This document shows positions 51,219-60,672 of a DNA stretch of 64,000 bases, piece by piece (the first letter of the stretch is position 1; each line of letters begins with the position of its first letter). A program made the translations under genes and the position numbers. This stretch comes from Ketobacter sp. (GTDB lineage: Bacteria > Pseudomonadota > Gammaproteobacteria > Pseudomonadales > Ketobacteraceae). Location: positions 62,001 through 126,000 of the forward strand of contig NZ_RCHN01000046.1 in assembly GCF_003671495.1 (NCBI RefSeq), read 5' to 3'. Below the pieces are notes generated by a model. That model saw nothing but the letters and a program-made list of their open reading frames with translations, was not told where the DNA came from and ran no database searches.

Positions 51219-52178
51219 TCAGGCACGATCAATGGGAAAACCCAGAATATCCTGAATCTGTTCACAGTTCAGCAACACCATCAACAGTCGGTCCAGTCCC
51301 AGTGCCACCCCGGCGCTTTCCGGAAAGCCGTGCTGGAGGGCAGACACCAGGTGGGACGGGTAGGGTACCGGGGCCAGCTGCAGCGTCTGCCGGGTCTGGA
51401 TGTCCGCCTTGAAACGCAGGGATTGCTCGGCGGCATCCACCAGCTCCTGGTAGCCGTTGGCGATTTCCAATCCGCCCAGGTAGAGCTCCGTGCGCAGGGC
51501 CACCGGGGTGCCGTCAGCGGCGCTGCCGGTTTGGGCCAGGCTGGCTTTGCTGGCGGGAAACTCGGTGAGGAACACCCCGCTTTTGGGCAGCGCGGGTTCC
51601 ACCAGGTGGCTGGTCAGCAAATCCAGCAGGCCGTCCCGGTCCAACCCGGAGAAATCCCCGTTTATGCGATGATTGGCCAGTTGCAGCAAGGTGGCAGCAC
51701 TGGCCTGGTGGGGGTTCAGACCCAGGCAGTCTTCGAACGCCTGCTGATAGGTCAGGCGGGGGAACGGTGACCAGTTCTGGCCGAAGGCCGAGGCGGCGTT
51801 CAGCACCAGGGCTTCCACCTCGGCCATCAGTTCATTGAGCTGCCAGTCCGGTCGGTACCATTCCAGCATGGTGAATTCCGGATTATGCCAGCGGCTGTGT
51901 TCCTCCCGCCGGAAGGCTTTGCCGATCTGGTAGATGGGCCCACAGCCGGCGGCCAGCAGGCGTTTCATGCAGAACTCGGGCGAGGTCTGCAGGTAATAGG
52001 TGCGGCCATCCGCCTCCGCGGTCCAGCTCTGCAGGTGCGGGTCGGTGGCCGTGCTGGAACACAGCAGCGGGGTTTCCACTTCCATGACGTCGCGGCGGGC
52101 AAAAAAATCCCGGATCAGGCGGTTCAGTTTGGCGCGGGCGGTCAGGTGGGGGATGGGGGCGCTGGGTTGCCAGGTCAT
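51219..52178 (-). CDS. epmA: EpmA, EF-P lysine ligase (PoxA/GenX)
   Basis: EpmA is a truncated class II lysyl-tRNA-synthetase-like enzyme that attaches beta-lysine to Lys34 of EF-P. The 319-aa length (no anticodon domain) and class II motifs FFARRDVMEVETPLL, IYQIGKAFRREEHSRWHNPE and ALGLDRLLMVLL identify it. It is transcribed behind efp, after a 9-base-stem hairpin, and the third partner epmB is divergent from efp. Confidence 0.94.
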   Translation of the reverse strand: MTWQPSAPIPHLTARAKLNRLIRDFFARRDVMEVETPLLCSSTATDPHLQSWTAEADGRTYYLQTSPEFCMKRLLAAGCGPIYQIGKAFRREEHSRWHNPEFTMLEWYRPDWQLNELMAEVEALVLNAASAFGQNWSPFPRLTYQQAFEDCLGLNPHQASAATLLQLANHRINGDFSGLDRDGLLDLLTSHLVEPALPKSGVFLTEFPASKASLAQTGSAADGTPVALRTELYLGGLEIANGYQELVDAAEQSLRFKADIQTRQTLQLAPVPYPSHLVSALQHGFPESAGVALGLDRLLMVLLNCEQIQDILGFPIDRA

Positions 52179-52201
52179 GATTCAACTGCTTGGGAAATGG
52201 T

Positions 52202-52225
52202 GCTGCCCGGGTGATGCCGGGCAGC
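52202..52225 (-). terminator. Hairpin between efp and epmA
   Basis: GCTGCCCGG (52202-52210) pairs with CCGGGCAGC (52217-52225) around a 6-base loop, just beyond the efp stop. No T-tract follows on the minus strand, so it may reduce rather than stop read-through into epmA. Confidence 0.5.
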
Positions 52226-52233
52226 GTGATGGA

Positions 52234-52797
52234 TCAGGCGCGGGAAACGTACTCGCCGGTGCGGGTATCCACTTTGATGACGTCGCCCTGATTCACAAAC
52301 AGGGGCACACGCACCACGGCGCCGGTGGTCAGGGTTGCGGGCTTGGAGCCACCGTTGGCGGTGTCCCCTTTCAGGCCAGGATCTGTCTCAATGATCTCCA
52401 ATTCAACGAAGTTCGGCGCAGTTACGGCCAAAGGAGCCCCATTCCACAGGGTGACAATGCACACGTCCTCTTCCTTCAGCCACTTGGCGGCGTCGCCCAC
52501 AGCATTGGCGTCGGCAGCCTGCTGCTCAAAGGTCTGCTGGTCCATGAAGTGCCAGAATTCGCCATCGTTGTAGAGGTATTGCAGGTCCACGTCCATAATG
52601 TCGGCGCCTTCTACCGAGTCGCCGGATTTGAAGGTGCGCTCCCAGGTTTTGCCGGTTTTGAGGTTGCGCAGTTTGACGCGGTTGAAGGCCTGGCCCTTGC
52701 CGGGTTTTACCACTTCGTTTTCGACGATGGAGCACGGGTCCCCATCCAACATCACTTTAAGACCCAAGCGGAATTCGTTGGTAGAATAGTTGGCCAT
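52234..52797 (-). CDS. efp: Elongation factor P
   Basis: EF-P relieves ribosomes stalled at consecutive prolines. The 187-aa product (MANYSTNEFRLGLKVMLDGD) carries the modification site Lys34 in VVKPGKGQAF, the form modified by beta-lysine in EpmA/EpmB organisms. All three EF-P domains are complete. The two modification genes flank it. Confidence 0.97.
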   Translation of the reverse strand: MANYSTNEFRLGLKVMLDGDPCSIVENEVVKPGKGQAFNRVKLRNLKTGKTWERTFKSGDSVEGADIMDVDLQYLYNDGEFWHFMDQQTFEQQAADANAVGDAAKWLKEEDVCIVTLWNGAPLAVTAPNFVELEIIETDPGLKGDTANGGSKPATLTTGAVVRVPLFVNQGDVIKVDTRTGEYVSRA

Positions 52798-52851
52798 TGA
52801 TCAATACCTGTTTTCTTGAAAATTGCAGTACCCGTAACGGGAAAGGCGCTA

Positions 52852-53871
52852 ATGATAACTCGAACTGCCCCAACTTGGCATACTGAAGACTGGCAAATTC
52901 TGCTATCCGGCAGTATTCGCAGCCCCGAAGCCCTCTGGAAGCGCCTGGAACTGCCCCTGGAGACCCTCCCGGCGGGATTGCGCGGGCACCAGGCGTTCCC
53001 GGTGCGGGTGCCGGAGCCCTATCTGGATAAAATCCAGCCGGGTCGCCTGGACGACCCGTTGCTGTTGCAGGTGCTGCCGGTGGCGGCGGAGTCGGAGACG
53101 GTGCCCGGTTTTGTGGCCGATCCTTTGGGCGAACGCCAGGCCAATCCCCAGATCGGCCTGCTGCACAAATACCAGAGCCGGGTGCTGCTGGTGCTGAGCG
53201 GCGCCTGCGCGGTGAATTGCCGATATTGCTTTCGCCGCCATTTTCCTTACGCAGACAACCGCCTTTCCAGCCACGAGTTTGACCCGGTGGGGGCCTACCT
53301 GCAGGCCCACCCGGAGGTGAATGAGGTCATCCTCAGCGGTGGCGACCCCTTGGTGGTGAGCAATGCCAGAATCTCCAGTCTATTGAATCTATTGGAAAAT
53401 ATTCCTTCGGTGCAGCGTCTTCGCATCCACTCCAGGGTGCCGGTGGTGATTCCCCAGCGCATCGATGCCGGGCTGCTGGATGCCCTCGCCCAGACGCGGC
53501 TGGATGTGGTGCTGGTGACCCACAGCAATCACCCCCGGGAGCTGGATGCGGTGTTTGATACGGCCATGGGGGCGCTGCGCCAGGCGGGGGTACACCTGTT
53601 GAACCAGGCGGTACTGCTGCGGGGGGTGAATGATCAGGCCGATGTGCTGGTGGCATTGAGTGAGCGCCTGTTCCAGGGCGGCATCCTGCCGTATTACCTG
53701 CATTTGCTGGACCCGGTGGCCGGCGCCCATCATTTTGATGTGCCGGAAGCGGAAGCCCGCAGCCTGATGGTCCAGCTCCACCGGCGCCTGCCCGGCTTCC
53801 TGATACCCCGCTTAGTGAGGGAGATTTCAGGAAAGCCCGGCAAGACCCTGATAGATTTGCATTTATCCTGA
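52852..53871 (+). CDS. epmB: EpmB, EF-P lysine 2,3-aminomutase
   Basis: EpmB is a radical-SAM, PLP-dependent enzyme that makes beta-lysine for EF-P. The 339-aa protein has the Cys-x3-Cys-x2-Cys cluster (GACAVNCRYCFRRHFPY) near residue 120 and the C-terminal PLP-lysine region (EISGKPGKTLIDL). The ATG at 52852 is preceded by GGGAAAGG at 5 bases; an earlier ATG at 52816 has no such signal. It diverges from efp over a 54-base gap, so the two promoters must be close. Confidence 0.94.
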   Translation: MITRTAPTWHTEDWQILLSGSIRSPEALWKRLELPLETLPAGLRGHQAFPVRVPEPYLDKIQPGRLDDPLLLQVLPVAAESETVPGFVADPLGERQANPQIGLLHKYQSRVLLVLSGACAVNCRYCFRRHFPYADNRLSSHEFDPVGAYLQAHPEVNEVILSGGDPLVVSNARISSLLNLLENIPSVQRLRIHSRVPVVIPQRIDAGLLDALAQTRLDVVLVTHSNHPRELDAVFDTAMGALRQAGVHLLNQAVLLRGVNDQADVLVALSERLFQGGILPYYLHLLDPVAGAHHFDVPEAEARSLMVQLHRRLPGFLIPRLVREISGKPGKTLIDLHLS

Positions 53872-54014
53872 AGAGCCCGTCACAATCATTGTTTGCGCAT
53901 CCTGTGCAAAGTCTGCCTATACTTACTAGTAAGGGATTCTCCCCACAGGTCTGAGGCCACCATTAAACGAAGTTCGTCGCGGACAGAATTGCAGTGCAGA
54001 AACGGGAACCATGA

Positions 54015-55868
54015 ATGTCTAATTCAGCTGAGCATTTGAGCTTGAAGCTGCCCCCACACGATCTGGAGGTGCTGTCCTTCAGTGCGCCCCAACCCAAGAA
54101 GGTGAAAGCCTGGGTGGACGGGTTGCCGAAGATGAACGTGGGTGAGAGTGCCAAACGGCTCTATTCTGCCATTCAGGAACTGAATCGCCTGAAGACCGAT
54201 TCCGATACCCGTTTCCAGCTGATGGAGATCATGCGGGGCCCTATTCATTTCATCTGCCAGAGCCTGGAAAAGCATTTTCTGAACAAAGCCGTGGTGTTGC
54301 CACCGAAAGAGGCCAAGATCGCGGCCCTGGCGCAGGCCCTGCAGAATCATCTGGCCACCGGGTACAAGGCTGTGACCATGCAGTTGCTGCCCCGGGTCAA
54401 GAACATGGATAAGGACGCCAAGAAACTGTGCCAGAAAGCCATTCACCGCGCCATTGCCGAGCAGGGCCAGGTGTTGCTGCGCAGTTTCCAGCTTTACTAT
54501 CCTGCGCCCGCCAATTACTGGCGTGAGCTGCATTTGCTGTACCTGATTGCCCAGCGTTTCGGCATGCTGGAGCAGGCGGTGGATGACCCGGAGGAGGACA
54601 ACTGGGAGTCCAGCGTCTACGACCTTTATATGCGGGTATTGCTGTTGTCCACCGCCAAGCCCAATCAGTTGCGCCAGAACCAGATCCAGCAGGTGTATGA
54701 GGCGGCGCGCTACTGGGCACGGTTTGCGTCGGTCACCGATGCCAAATCCGCCAGTGGGTTATTTGTAATCGATGTGATGACGGATTTCCCACCGATATAC
54801 CAGTCGTTAATGCGGCGTACCACCCTGCCGCACAACATTCGTTACTTTGATGCGTCAGTGATATCCGACCACCTGCGGGTACTGCTGCAGTTACCCCAGG
54901 GGCAGACCCATCCGGTATCCAGCTTCTACGTTCCGGACAAGTTCCCGGCGGAACTGACCCGGATTCTGATCCAGGCCTGGGGTGTGCTGGCGGAGCGGGC
55001 CTTCACCCGGATTGAAGAGCACAGCGATCTGCAGCTTTGCATCGGCCTCAGTGCTACCCATTATTTTGTGTCCGGCAAAGCGGACTTTAACCGCATGGTG
55101 AGTGGTGCCAGCAGCGCGCTGGACCCGGAGCTCAACAACCCGTTTCTGCAGCACGGGCCGGGCAAGCGGCGGCGCGATGTGTACGAGACCAACGACGTTT
55201 GGGGCCTGAACGTGGATTCTTCCAAGCTCAAGTTGAAGGAAGACGGGCTCGACAGCGAAATTGACGCCTATGCGGAACAACGCCACGCCGCCGAGAAGGA
55301 CAAGTATCCGCAATACAGTTGCGAAGTAGTCAACACCAGCCCCGGTGGTTTTTGTTTGAGCTGGCATCAGGATGTACCGCCCCAGGTGAAAACCGGTGAA
55401 ATCATCGGCATTCTGGAAGAGGACAAGAATCACTGGAGCATCGGCGTCATCCGTTGGGTAAAACAGTTCAAAGACGAAGGGGTGCGGATGGGGGTGGAAT
55501 TGATCGCGCCCAAGGCGGAAGCCTGTGGTACCCAGGTGGTACACAAGAAAGGCGGCACCACCGAGTTTATGCGCACGCTGATGTTGCCGGAGTTGCGCGC
55601 CATTGGTCAGCCGGCCACCCTGATCACCCCCAACATTGCTTTCCACGTAGGCTATAAAGTCAACATCAATGAAAATGGCCTGGTATCCAAAGGCCAGTTG
55701 ATCAAACAGGTAACTTCCACTGCAAGTTTCAGTCAGTTTCAGTTTAAAATGCTGGTGCCTGCAGCCGGTCGCGAGGAGTTGCTTGAAGAGCGCGCCAAGC
55801 CGCAGGCGGAAGAAAGCAGTAAAAAAACTCAAGACGACGATTTTGATTCCATCTGGTCAAGCCTCTGA
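54015..55868 (+). CDS. Large PilZ-like protein upstream of fimX
   Basis: A 617-aa cytoplasmic protein. Residues 1-420 are helical with no recognised domain. Around residues 435-515 a PilZ-like segment appears: SCEVVNTSPGGFCLSW holds the [DN]xSxxG motif, followed by alternating beta strands (GEIIGILEEDKNHWSIGVIR, VRMGVELIAP). An RRR cluster (GKRRRD) lies about 55 residues earlier and could supply the Arg ligands of c-di-GMP, but the spacing is long, so binding is uncertain. The acidic tail ends DDDFDSIWSSL. It is 92 bases before fimX on the same strand. Confidence 0.65.
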   Translation: MSNSAEHLSLKLPPHDLEVLSFSAPQPKKVKAWVDGLPKMNVGESAKRLYSAIQELNRLKTDSDTRFQLMEIMRGPIHFICQSLEKHFLNKAVVLPPKEAKIAALAQALQNHLATGYKAVTMQLLPRVKNMDKDAKKLCQKAIHRAIAEQGQVLLRSFQLYYPAPANYWRELHLLYLIAQRFGMLEQAVDDPEEDNWESSVYDLYMRVLLLSTAKPNQLRQNQIQQVYEAARYWARFASVTDAKSASGLFVIDVMTDFPPIYQSLMRRTTLPHNIRYFDASVISDHLRVLLQLPQGQTHPVSSFYVPDKFPAELTRILIQAWGVLAERAFTRIEEHSDLQLCIGLSATHYFVSGKADFNRMVSGASSALDPELNNPFLQHGPGKRRRDVYETNDVWGLNVDSSKLKLKEDGLDSEIDAYAEQRHAAEKDKYPQYSCEVVNTSPGGFCLSWHQDVPPQVKTGEIIGILEEDKNHWSIGVIRWVKQFKDEGVRMGVELIAPKAEACGTQVVHKKGGTTEFMRTLMLPELRAIGQPATLITPNIAFHVGYKVNINENGLVSKGQLIKQVTSTASFSQFQFKMLVPAAGREELLEERAKPQAEESSKKTQDDDFDSIWSSL

Positions 55869-55960
55869 CGGGGGCTTGATCACGGGGTGCTCAAACCCAC
55901 CCTGTTTCGGAGTTTCCAGCAAATCTTTGCCCCTTGGGGCCCATTTGAATTAATGATTGC

Positions 55961-58039
55961 ATGACTAAGAAAGCAGAGACCATAAAATTACTGATCCTGC
56001 ATGAATCGCCGGATGATGCGGAACAGCTGATGAACCTGATCCGCAATTCCGGTCGTGCCACCCGCGGTCAGATGATCGAGCATGCGGATGGTCTGGTGCA
56101 GGCCCTGGGTGCCGGTCAATGGGACCTGATGTTGTTGCGCCCGGAGGCCAACGACATGTTCGCCATGGAATGCCTGAAGGAAGTCAAGAAACAGTCAAAG
56201 GACATCCCAGCCATCCTGCTGGTGGATGAATACGATCCCGAGGAAGTGGTGGAAGGCTTGCGGGAAGGCTACGAGGATGTGGTGGTGAAGGACGACCAGG
56301 ATCGTTTGATTCTGGTGATCCAGCGGGAGCTGCGTAACCTGCTGGAGCGGCGCGCCCGTCGCAGTGCCGAGTTGCATCTGAAAGAAGCGGAAAAACGCTG
56401 CGCGGTATTGCTGGACAGTTCCCGCGATGCCATCACCTATGTCACCGACGGCATGCACACCTACGCCAATGACTCCTATCTGGAACTGTTTGGCTACGAT
56501 GATGCGGAGGATCTGGAGGGCATGCCGATCATGGATATGGTGGCGCCCAAGGATCATGAGGAATTCAAGCAGTTCCTGCGGGCCTACAGTGCCGGGGAAA
56601 GCGATTCCAACGAATTTCTGTGTCATGGCCTATGTACCGACGGTACCGAGATCCAGGCACGGATGATTTTCTCCAACGCCACCTACGATGGTGAGCCCTG
56701 TACCCAGATTCTGATCCGCACCAACCAGGCCGATGCCGAACTGCAGGAGAAACTGAAGGAAATCAGCAGCCAGGACCTGCTCACCGGTTTGTACAACCGT
56801 TCCCACTTTACCCAGGAACTGGACAAGGTCATGCAGTGGGCGGTCACCCAGAGCAAGACCGCCGCCCTGGCTTACATTCAATTGGATAACTTCGCCTCTG
56901 TGCAGTCGGACATCGGCATCGCCGGTGCAGATATGGTGCTGGCGGACATTGCCACCCTGATTCGTGAAACGCTGCCGGAAGGCACCATCCTGGCGCGCTT
57001 TGGCGATGAAATTTTTACGGCGCTGATCAAGGAAAAATCCCTGGAAGAAGGGCGTGCTATCGGTGAAGCCATTCGCGCTGCGGTTGAGGATCACCTGTCG
57101 GAAGTGCAGGAGCGCACGGTGCAGGTGACCGCCAGCATCGGCATCACCCTGATCAGTGAAAACACCGATGATGCCGAGGAGATCATGACCCGGGCCCACC
57201 AGGCCAGCGAGCAGGTGCGGGAGGAAAACCCCCTGGGCAACGGTGTGTCGGTATTCGACCCCGCCTCCATCAAGAAAATCGATCCCAGTGACACCGGTGC
57301 GGTGGTGCAGGATGCCATCGACAAAGGGCTGTTCAAACTGTTATTCCAGCCAGTCATCGATCTGCGGGGCGGCAGTGGCGAGCTGTACGAAGCCTTCCTG
57401 CGCATGGTGGACGAGGACGGCAAGGAAGTGTCCCCCAACGACTTCCTGGGGGCAGCATCCCAGCAGGAGTTGAGTGAAAAGATCGACCGCTGGGTGATTC
57501 TGCAGTCCATCAAGCTGCTGTCTGATCACCGTGCAGACGGTCATGACACCAAACTGATCATCAACATCACCGGCGAATCCCTCAAGGACCAGACCCTGTT
57601 GCCCTGGTTGAGTGTGGCCTTGAAAGCGGCGCGCATGCCCAGTGATGCCATCGTGTTCCAGTTTTCTGAAAGCGATGCCACCACCTATCTGAAGCAGGCC
57701 AAAGAGTTCACCCGCGGGCTGAAAGAGCTGCATTGCAAGATTTCCATTTCCCGCTTCGGTTGTTCGCTTAATCCGTTCAATACCCTCAAGCATCTGGAAG
57801 TGGATTATCTGAAGGTGGATGGTTCCTTCATGAAAGACATTGGCAGCGACGAGAGTAAAGAGGCGCTGAAGGAAATGGTGGCGGCGGCTCATGCCCAAGG
57901 CAAACTGACCATTGCCCCCTTCGTGGAAAGCGCGGCGATTCTCTCCACCCTGTGGCAGATCGGAGTGAATTATATTCAGGGTTATTACCTGCAGGCACCC
58001 ACCGAGCAAATGAACTACGACTTCTCCAGCGACGAATAA
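55961..58039 (+). CDS. fimX: FimX-type degenerate GGDEF-EAL c-di-GMP receptor
   Basis: 692 aa, within one residue of the Pseudomonas FimX length as I remember it, with the same order: degenerate receiver (phosphoacceptor Asp replaced, LMLLRPEAND), PAS (VLLDSSRDAITYVTDG), degenerate GGDEF near 347 (RFGDEIFTAL) and degenerate EAL near 476 (YEAFLRM). Enzyme residues are lost but the EAL fold remains, so it should bind c-di-GMP and control type IV pilus assembly at the cell pole. Position between serB and psd matches Pseudomonas gene order. Confidence 0.9.
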   Translation: MTKKAETIKLLILHESPDDAEQLMNLIRNSGRATRGQMIEHADGLVQALGAGQWDLMLLRPEANDMFAMECLKEVKKQSKDIPAILLVDEYDPEEVVEGLREGYEDVVVKDDQDRLILVIQRELRNLLERRARRSAELHLKEAEKRCAVLLDSSRDAITYVTDGMHTYANDSYLELFGYDDAEDLEGMPIMDMVAPKDHEEFKQFLRAYSAGESDSNEFLCHGLCTDGTEIQARMIFSNATYDGEPCTQILIRTNQADAELQEKLKEISSQDLLTGLYNRSHFTQELDKVMQWAVTQSKTAALAYIQLDNFASVQSDIGIAGADMVLADIATLIRETLPEGTILARFGDEIFTALIKEKSLEEGRAIGEAIRAAVEDHLSEVQERTVQVTASIGITLISENTDDAEEIMTRAHQASEQVREENPLGNGVSVFDPASIKKIDPSDTGAVVQDAIDKGLFKLLFQPVIDLRGGSGELYEAFLRMVDEDGKEVSPNDFLGAASQQELSEKIDRWVILQSIKLLSDHRADGHDTKLIINITGESLKDQTLLPWLSVALKAARMPSDAIVFQFSESDATTYLKQAKEFTRGLKELHCKISISRFGCSLNPFNTLKHLEVDYLKVDGSFMKDIGSDESKEALKEMVAAAHAQGKLTIAPFVESAAILSTLWQIGVNYIQGYYLQAPTEQMNYDFSSDE

Positions 58040-58057
58040 TGGCGCTGCCAGCCCTCT

Positions 58058-58109
58058 GCCGAGTATTTATTGCCCAAACAGAATCCCCCTAGGTGAATAA
58101 ATACTCGGC
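58058..58109 (+). terminator. Hairpin downstream of fimX
   Basis: GCCGAGTATTTATT (58058-58071) pairs perfectly with AATAAATACTCGGC (58096-58109), a 14-base stem with a 24-base loop, 19 bases beyond the fimX stop. There is no T-tract after it; terminator or mRNA-stability element. Confidence 0.6.
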
Positions 58110-58276
58110 GATTCTGCACTTGTGACAAATTCCCGTATAAAACAAACCGCCTTAGGGGTTTATCAAGGGGGAAGTGTCTATACTGTGACTTGATCCTGGC
58201 CGGTTGACCCATTGGCGATCGGATGCAGGAGAGGTATGACCTATCCCAATAGAGGGACAATAAGAGGGAAGTGGCT

Positions 58277-59350
58277 ATGGATGAAGCCCGAACCATCAAG
58301 TCGATTTTGTACCCCCTGGCGCGGGATGTGCGCAACCTGCACACCTTTGTCGCCAACATCAACAATATTCTGCAGGCGGAGCCGGATCGCTTTGCCCTGG
58401 CAGCACCCAGTGGCCTGGCATCGCTACGCAGTACCCTGCGCAGCCTGGCGAAGTCCACCAAGGCCATGCAGGAAGTGAACGACATAGCCATTCATGAGAG
58501 CGCCCTGGCGGAGCAGTTGGCCCAGCGCTCCATGACCCTGGTATTGCGGCCGGCGGCCCATTTGCACGATACCGCCCGCAGCCTGAAGCCCGCCATTGAC
58601 CGTTGCCACAACCTGATGGCGCGCCTCAACGGCTACCTGAACCCGCTGTTTGTGTTCACCGTGAGCACTTCGCCGGTGGTGGAGGCCATGGCCCGGGATC
58701 TGGAGCTTTTGGATCGCCGCCTCACCCAGCTGAAGAAAACCATGGCCCGCCTCTCTGACCATGAACTCACCTCCGGTCTGCCGGGGGCGGTGGAGGAGCA
58801 GCTGGCGCTGTACGTGCCCCGCCTCAAGGTGATGGAAAGTGAAACCTCGGATATTGCCAACCAGATGTCCATCCTGATGGGTAAAATGAATCGCCTGATG
58901 GAGCTCAGTGCCCGCCTGGAGCCGCTCATGCGCATGGCGGTTGCCCTGAACAGCGCCATAGATGACCTGGTACCCGCCATGGTGGTGCTGAAGAAGCTGG
59001 GCTCGGCGCTGGGGCAGGTGGAATCCCGCTATGACCGGGAAAGCTCCCTGACCGAAGCGGTGGACGAGGCGTTGGCGGAGCTGGATCTGCCCATGGATGC
59101 GTTAATCCAGCTGGAGTTCCAGTTGCGGCGGGAGGTGGAAAACTACATTGACCCCATTATCACCCCGTTGCAGGAGTTGACCGATCATGTGAAGGGCAGC
59201 CTGCCGGTGACCCATGAACTGAATGGCCTGGAGAGCACCTTGCTGGCCCAGAACAACCGCTTCAATATGGTATTGAAACTGTCGACTACCTTGTTTGAAG
59301 GCTTTGATCGCCTGGTGGAAGAGTATCGCCTGGTGACCAATGTGGCCTGA
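58277..59350 (+). CDS. Helical protein of unknown function downstream of fimX
   Basis: 357 aa from the ATG at 58277 with AGAGGGAA 6 bases ahead. The sequence is helical throughout, with Leu/Met-rich heptads (LELLDRRLTQLKKTMARLSD, MNRLMELSARLEPLMRMAV), no signal peptide and no known domain. It reads like a rod- or bundle-shaped cytoplasmic protein. It lies in the fimX-psd interval where Pseudomonas has a hypothetical gene (PA4958 by memory); equivalence is not tested. Confidence 0.7.
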   Translation: MDEARTIKSILYPLARDVRNLHTFVANINNILQAEPDRFALAAPSGLASLRSTLRSLAKSTKAMQEVNDIAIHESALAEQLAQRSMTLVLRPAAHLHDTARSLKPAIDRCHNLMARLNGYLNPLFVFTVSTSPVVEAMARDLELLDRRLTQLKKTMARLSDHELTSGLPGAVEEQLALYVPRLKVMESETSDIANQMSILMGKMNRLMELSARLEPLMRMAVALNSAIDDLVPAMVVLKKLGSALGQVESRYDRESSLTEAVDEALAELDLPMDALIQLEFQLRREVENYIDPIITPLQELTDHVKGSLPVTHELNGLESTLLAQNNRFNMVLKLSTTLFEGFDRLVEEYRLVTNVA

Positions 59351-59425
59351 TGCTTTGTTTGTCGGCCCCTGACGCATACAATAGCGCTTCCGACTTTTGA
59401 CCAATCGCGCAGGGGCGAGTCCTTC

Positions 59426-59737
59426 ATGGAATTAACGGAAAAACTGATCGGGGACTGTTCCCCCTATATCGGCAACCTGGTGTACGACATCGACGTGCGT
59501 CTGCTGTTCATCGAGCTGATGGACGATCCGGAAACACAGAATCTGGCGCAGCGCATCGTGTTCCCGGGCATTGTGTCATTCAATGAGAGCAATCTGCTGA
59601 ATGAGCCCGAAGACGACTCCATCGATGACGTAGTGAGCATCCAGCGCCTGGACACTCACCGCATCATCATCACCACCTACAAGAAAGAAATTCTCCTCAA
59701 CCTGACCGAAGAACCTTTTGTGGAGGCGATGGAGTAG
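59426..59737 (+). CDS. Small acidic protein of unknown function
   Basis: 103 aa, strongly acidic (LNEPEDDSIDDVVSIQRLDT, TEEPFVEAME). Strand-rich segments alternate with loops; no signal peptide, TM or recognised domain. AGGGGCG lies about 9 bases before the ATG. It follows the helical protein by 75 bases on the same strand and precedes convergent psd by 20 bases. Confidence 0.6.
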   Translation: MELTEKLIGDCSPYIGNLVYDIDVRLLFIELMDDPETQNLAQRIVFPGIVSFNESNLLNEPEDDSIDDVVSIQRLDTHRIIITTYKKEILLNLTEEPFVEAME

Positions 59738-59757
59738 GTTCGCCGGCTGTTCAGCGT

Positions 59758-60618
59758 CTACAACAGGGTTCCCAAAGACTCGCCCATACAGACCCGGCTG
59801 CCTGCCTGCAGGTGGTCGTTCCATTGCACCCGGTCGGGGCCAAACAGCACGATGGCGGTGGAGCCGAGCTTGAAGCGGCCCATCTCCGCGCCCCGGGCCA
59901 GCTCCATGCGGCCGTCGTGGGGTGCGTAATCAAAATGCTTGAGCCGGCGCAGGGGTGGGGTCACCATGCCTTCCCACACGGTTTCGATGCTGGCCACAAT
60001 CATGGCCCCCACCAAGACCACCGCCATGGGGCCGATCTCGGTGTCAAAGAAGGCCACCACCCGTTCATTGCGGGCGAACAGGGAGGGCACCTGGCCGGCG
60101 GTGACGGTGTTGACGGAAAACAGCTTGCCGGGCACGTAGGTCATGTCGGTGAGTTTGCCACCAAAAGGCATGTGCACCCGGTGATAATCCCGCGGCGACA
60201 GATAAATGGTGGCGAACTGGCCGTTGCGGAACGGGGCGGCTTTGGCTTCATCCCCACCCAATAACTGGGTCAGGGTGTAATGGTGGCCCTTGGCCTGGAA
60301 GATGCGGTCCTCTTCGATGGGGCCGATCTGGCTGACCGCACCATCCGCCGGGCAGACCACACCGCTGTCGGCGATGGGGCGTACGCCGTCTTTCAGGGCG
60401 CGGGTGAAAAAATCATTGAAGGTGGCGTAGGCCTCCGGGTTTTCCTCAGCGGCCAGGCTCATGTCGATGTCGTAGCGTTGTACGAAAAAGTTGATGAACG
60501 CGTTTTTGATCAGGGGCCAGCGGGATTCCGCCAGCAGGCCAACGGCCCGGGATAGCAGGTGTTGGGGTACGCAGTACTGGGGCAGCACTTTTAGTCGATC
60601 CAGTGCGGAATCAGTCAT
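59758..60618 (-). CDS. psd: Phosphatidylserine decarboxylase proenzyme
   Basis: Psd makes phosphatidylethanolamine at the inner membrane. The 286-aa proenzyme has the self-cleavage motif LGST (in GRFKLGSTAIVLFG), where Ser becomes the pyruvoyl group, and the Asp and His of the processing triad (VVCPADGAVSQIG, YHRVHMPFGG). The length matches the bacterial type. Its neighbour rhodanese on the same strand is also the neighbour in Pseudomonas. Confidence 0.95.
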   Translation of the reverse strand: MTDSALDRLKVLPQYCVPQHLLSRAVGLLAESRWPLIKNAFINFFVQRYDIDMSLAAEENPEAYATFNDFFTRALKDGVRPIADSGVVCPADGAVSQIGPIEEDRIFQAKGHHYTLTQLLGGDEAKAAPFRNGQFATIYLSPRDYHRVHMPFGGKLTDMTYVPGKLFSVNTVTAGQVPSLFARNERVVAFFDTEIGPMAVVLVGAMIVASIETVWEGMVTPPLRRLKHFDYAPHDGRMELARGAEMGRFKLGSTAIVLFGPDRVQWNDHLQAGSRVCMGESLGTLL

Positions 60619-60672
60619 CTTGGGCTCTCTAATGGGCAGTGGTGCCGAGCGGCAGTAAAAGTTCAGGCGCGA

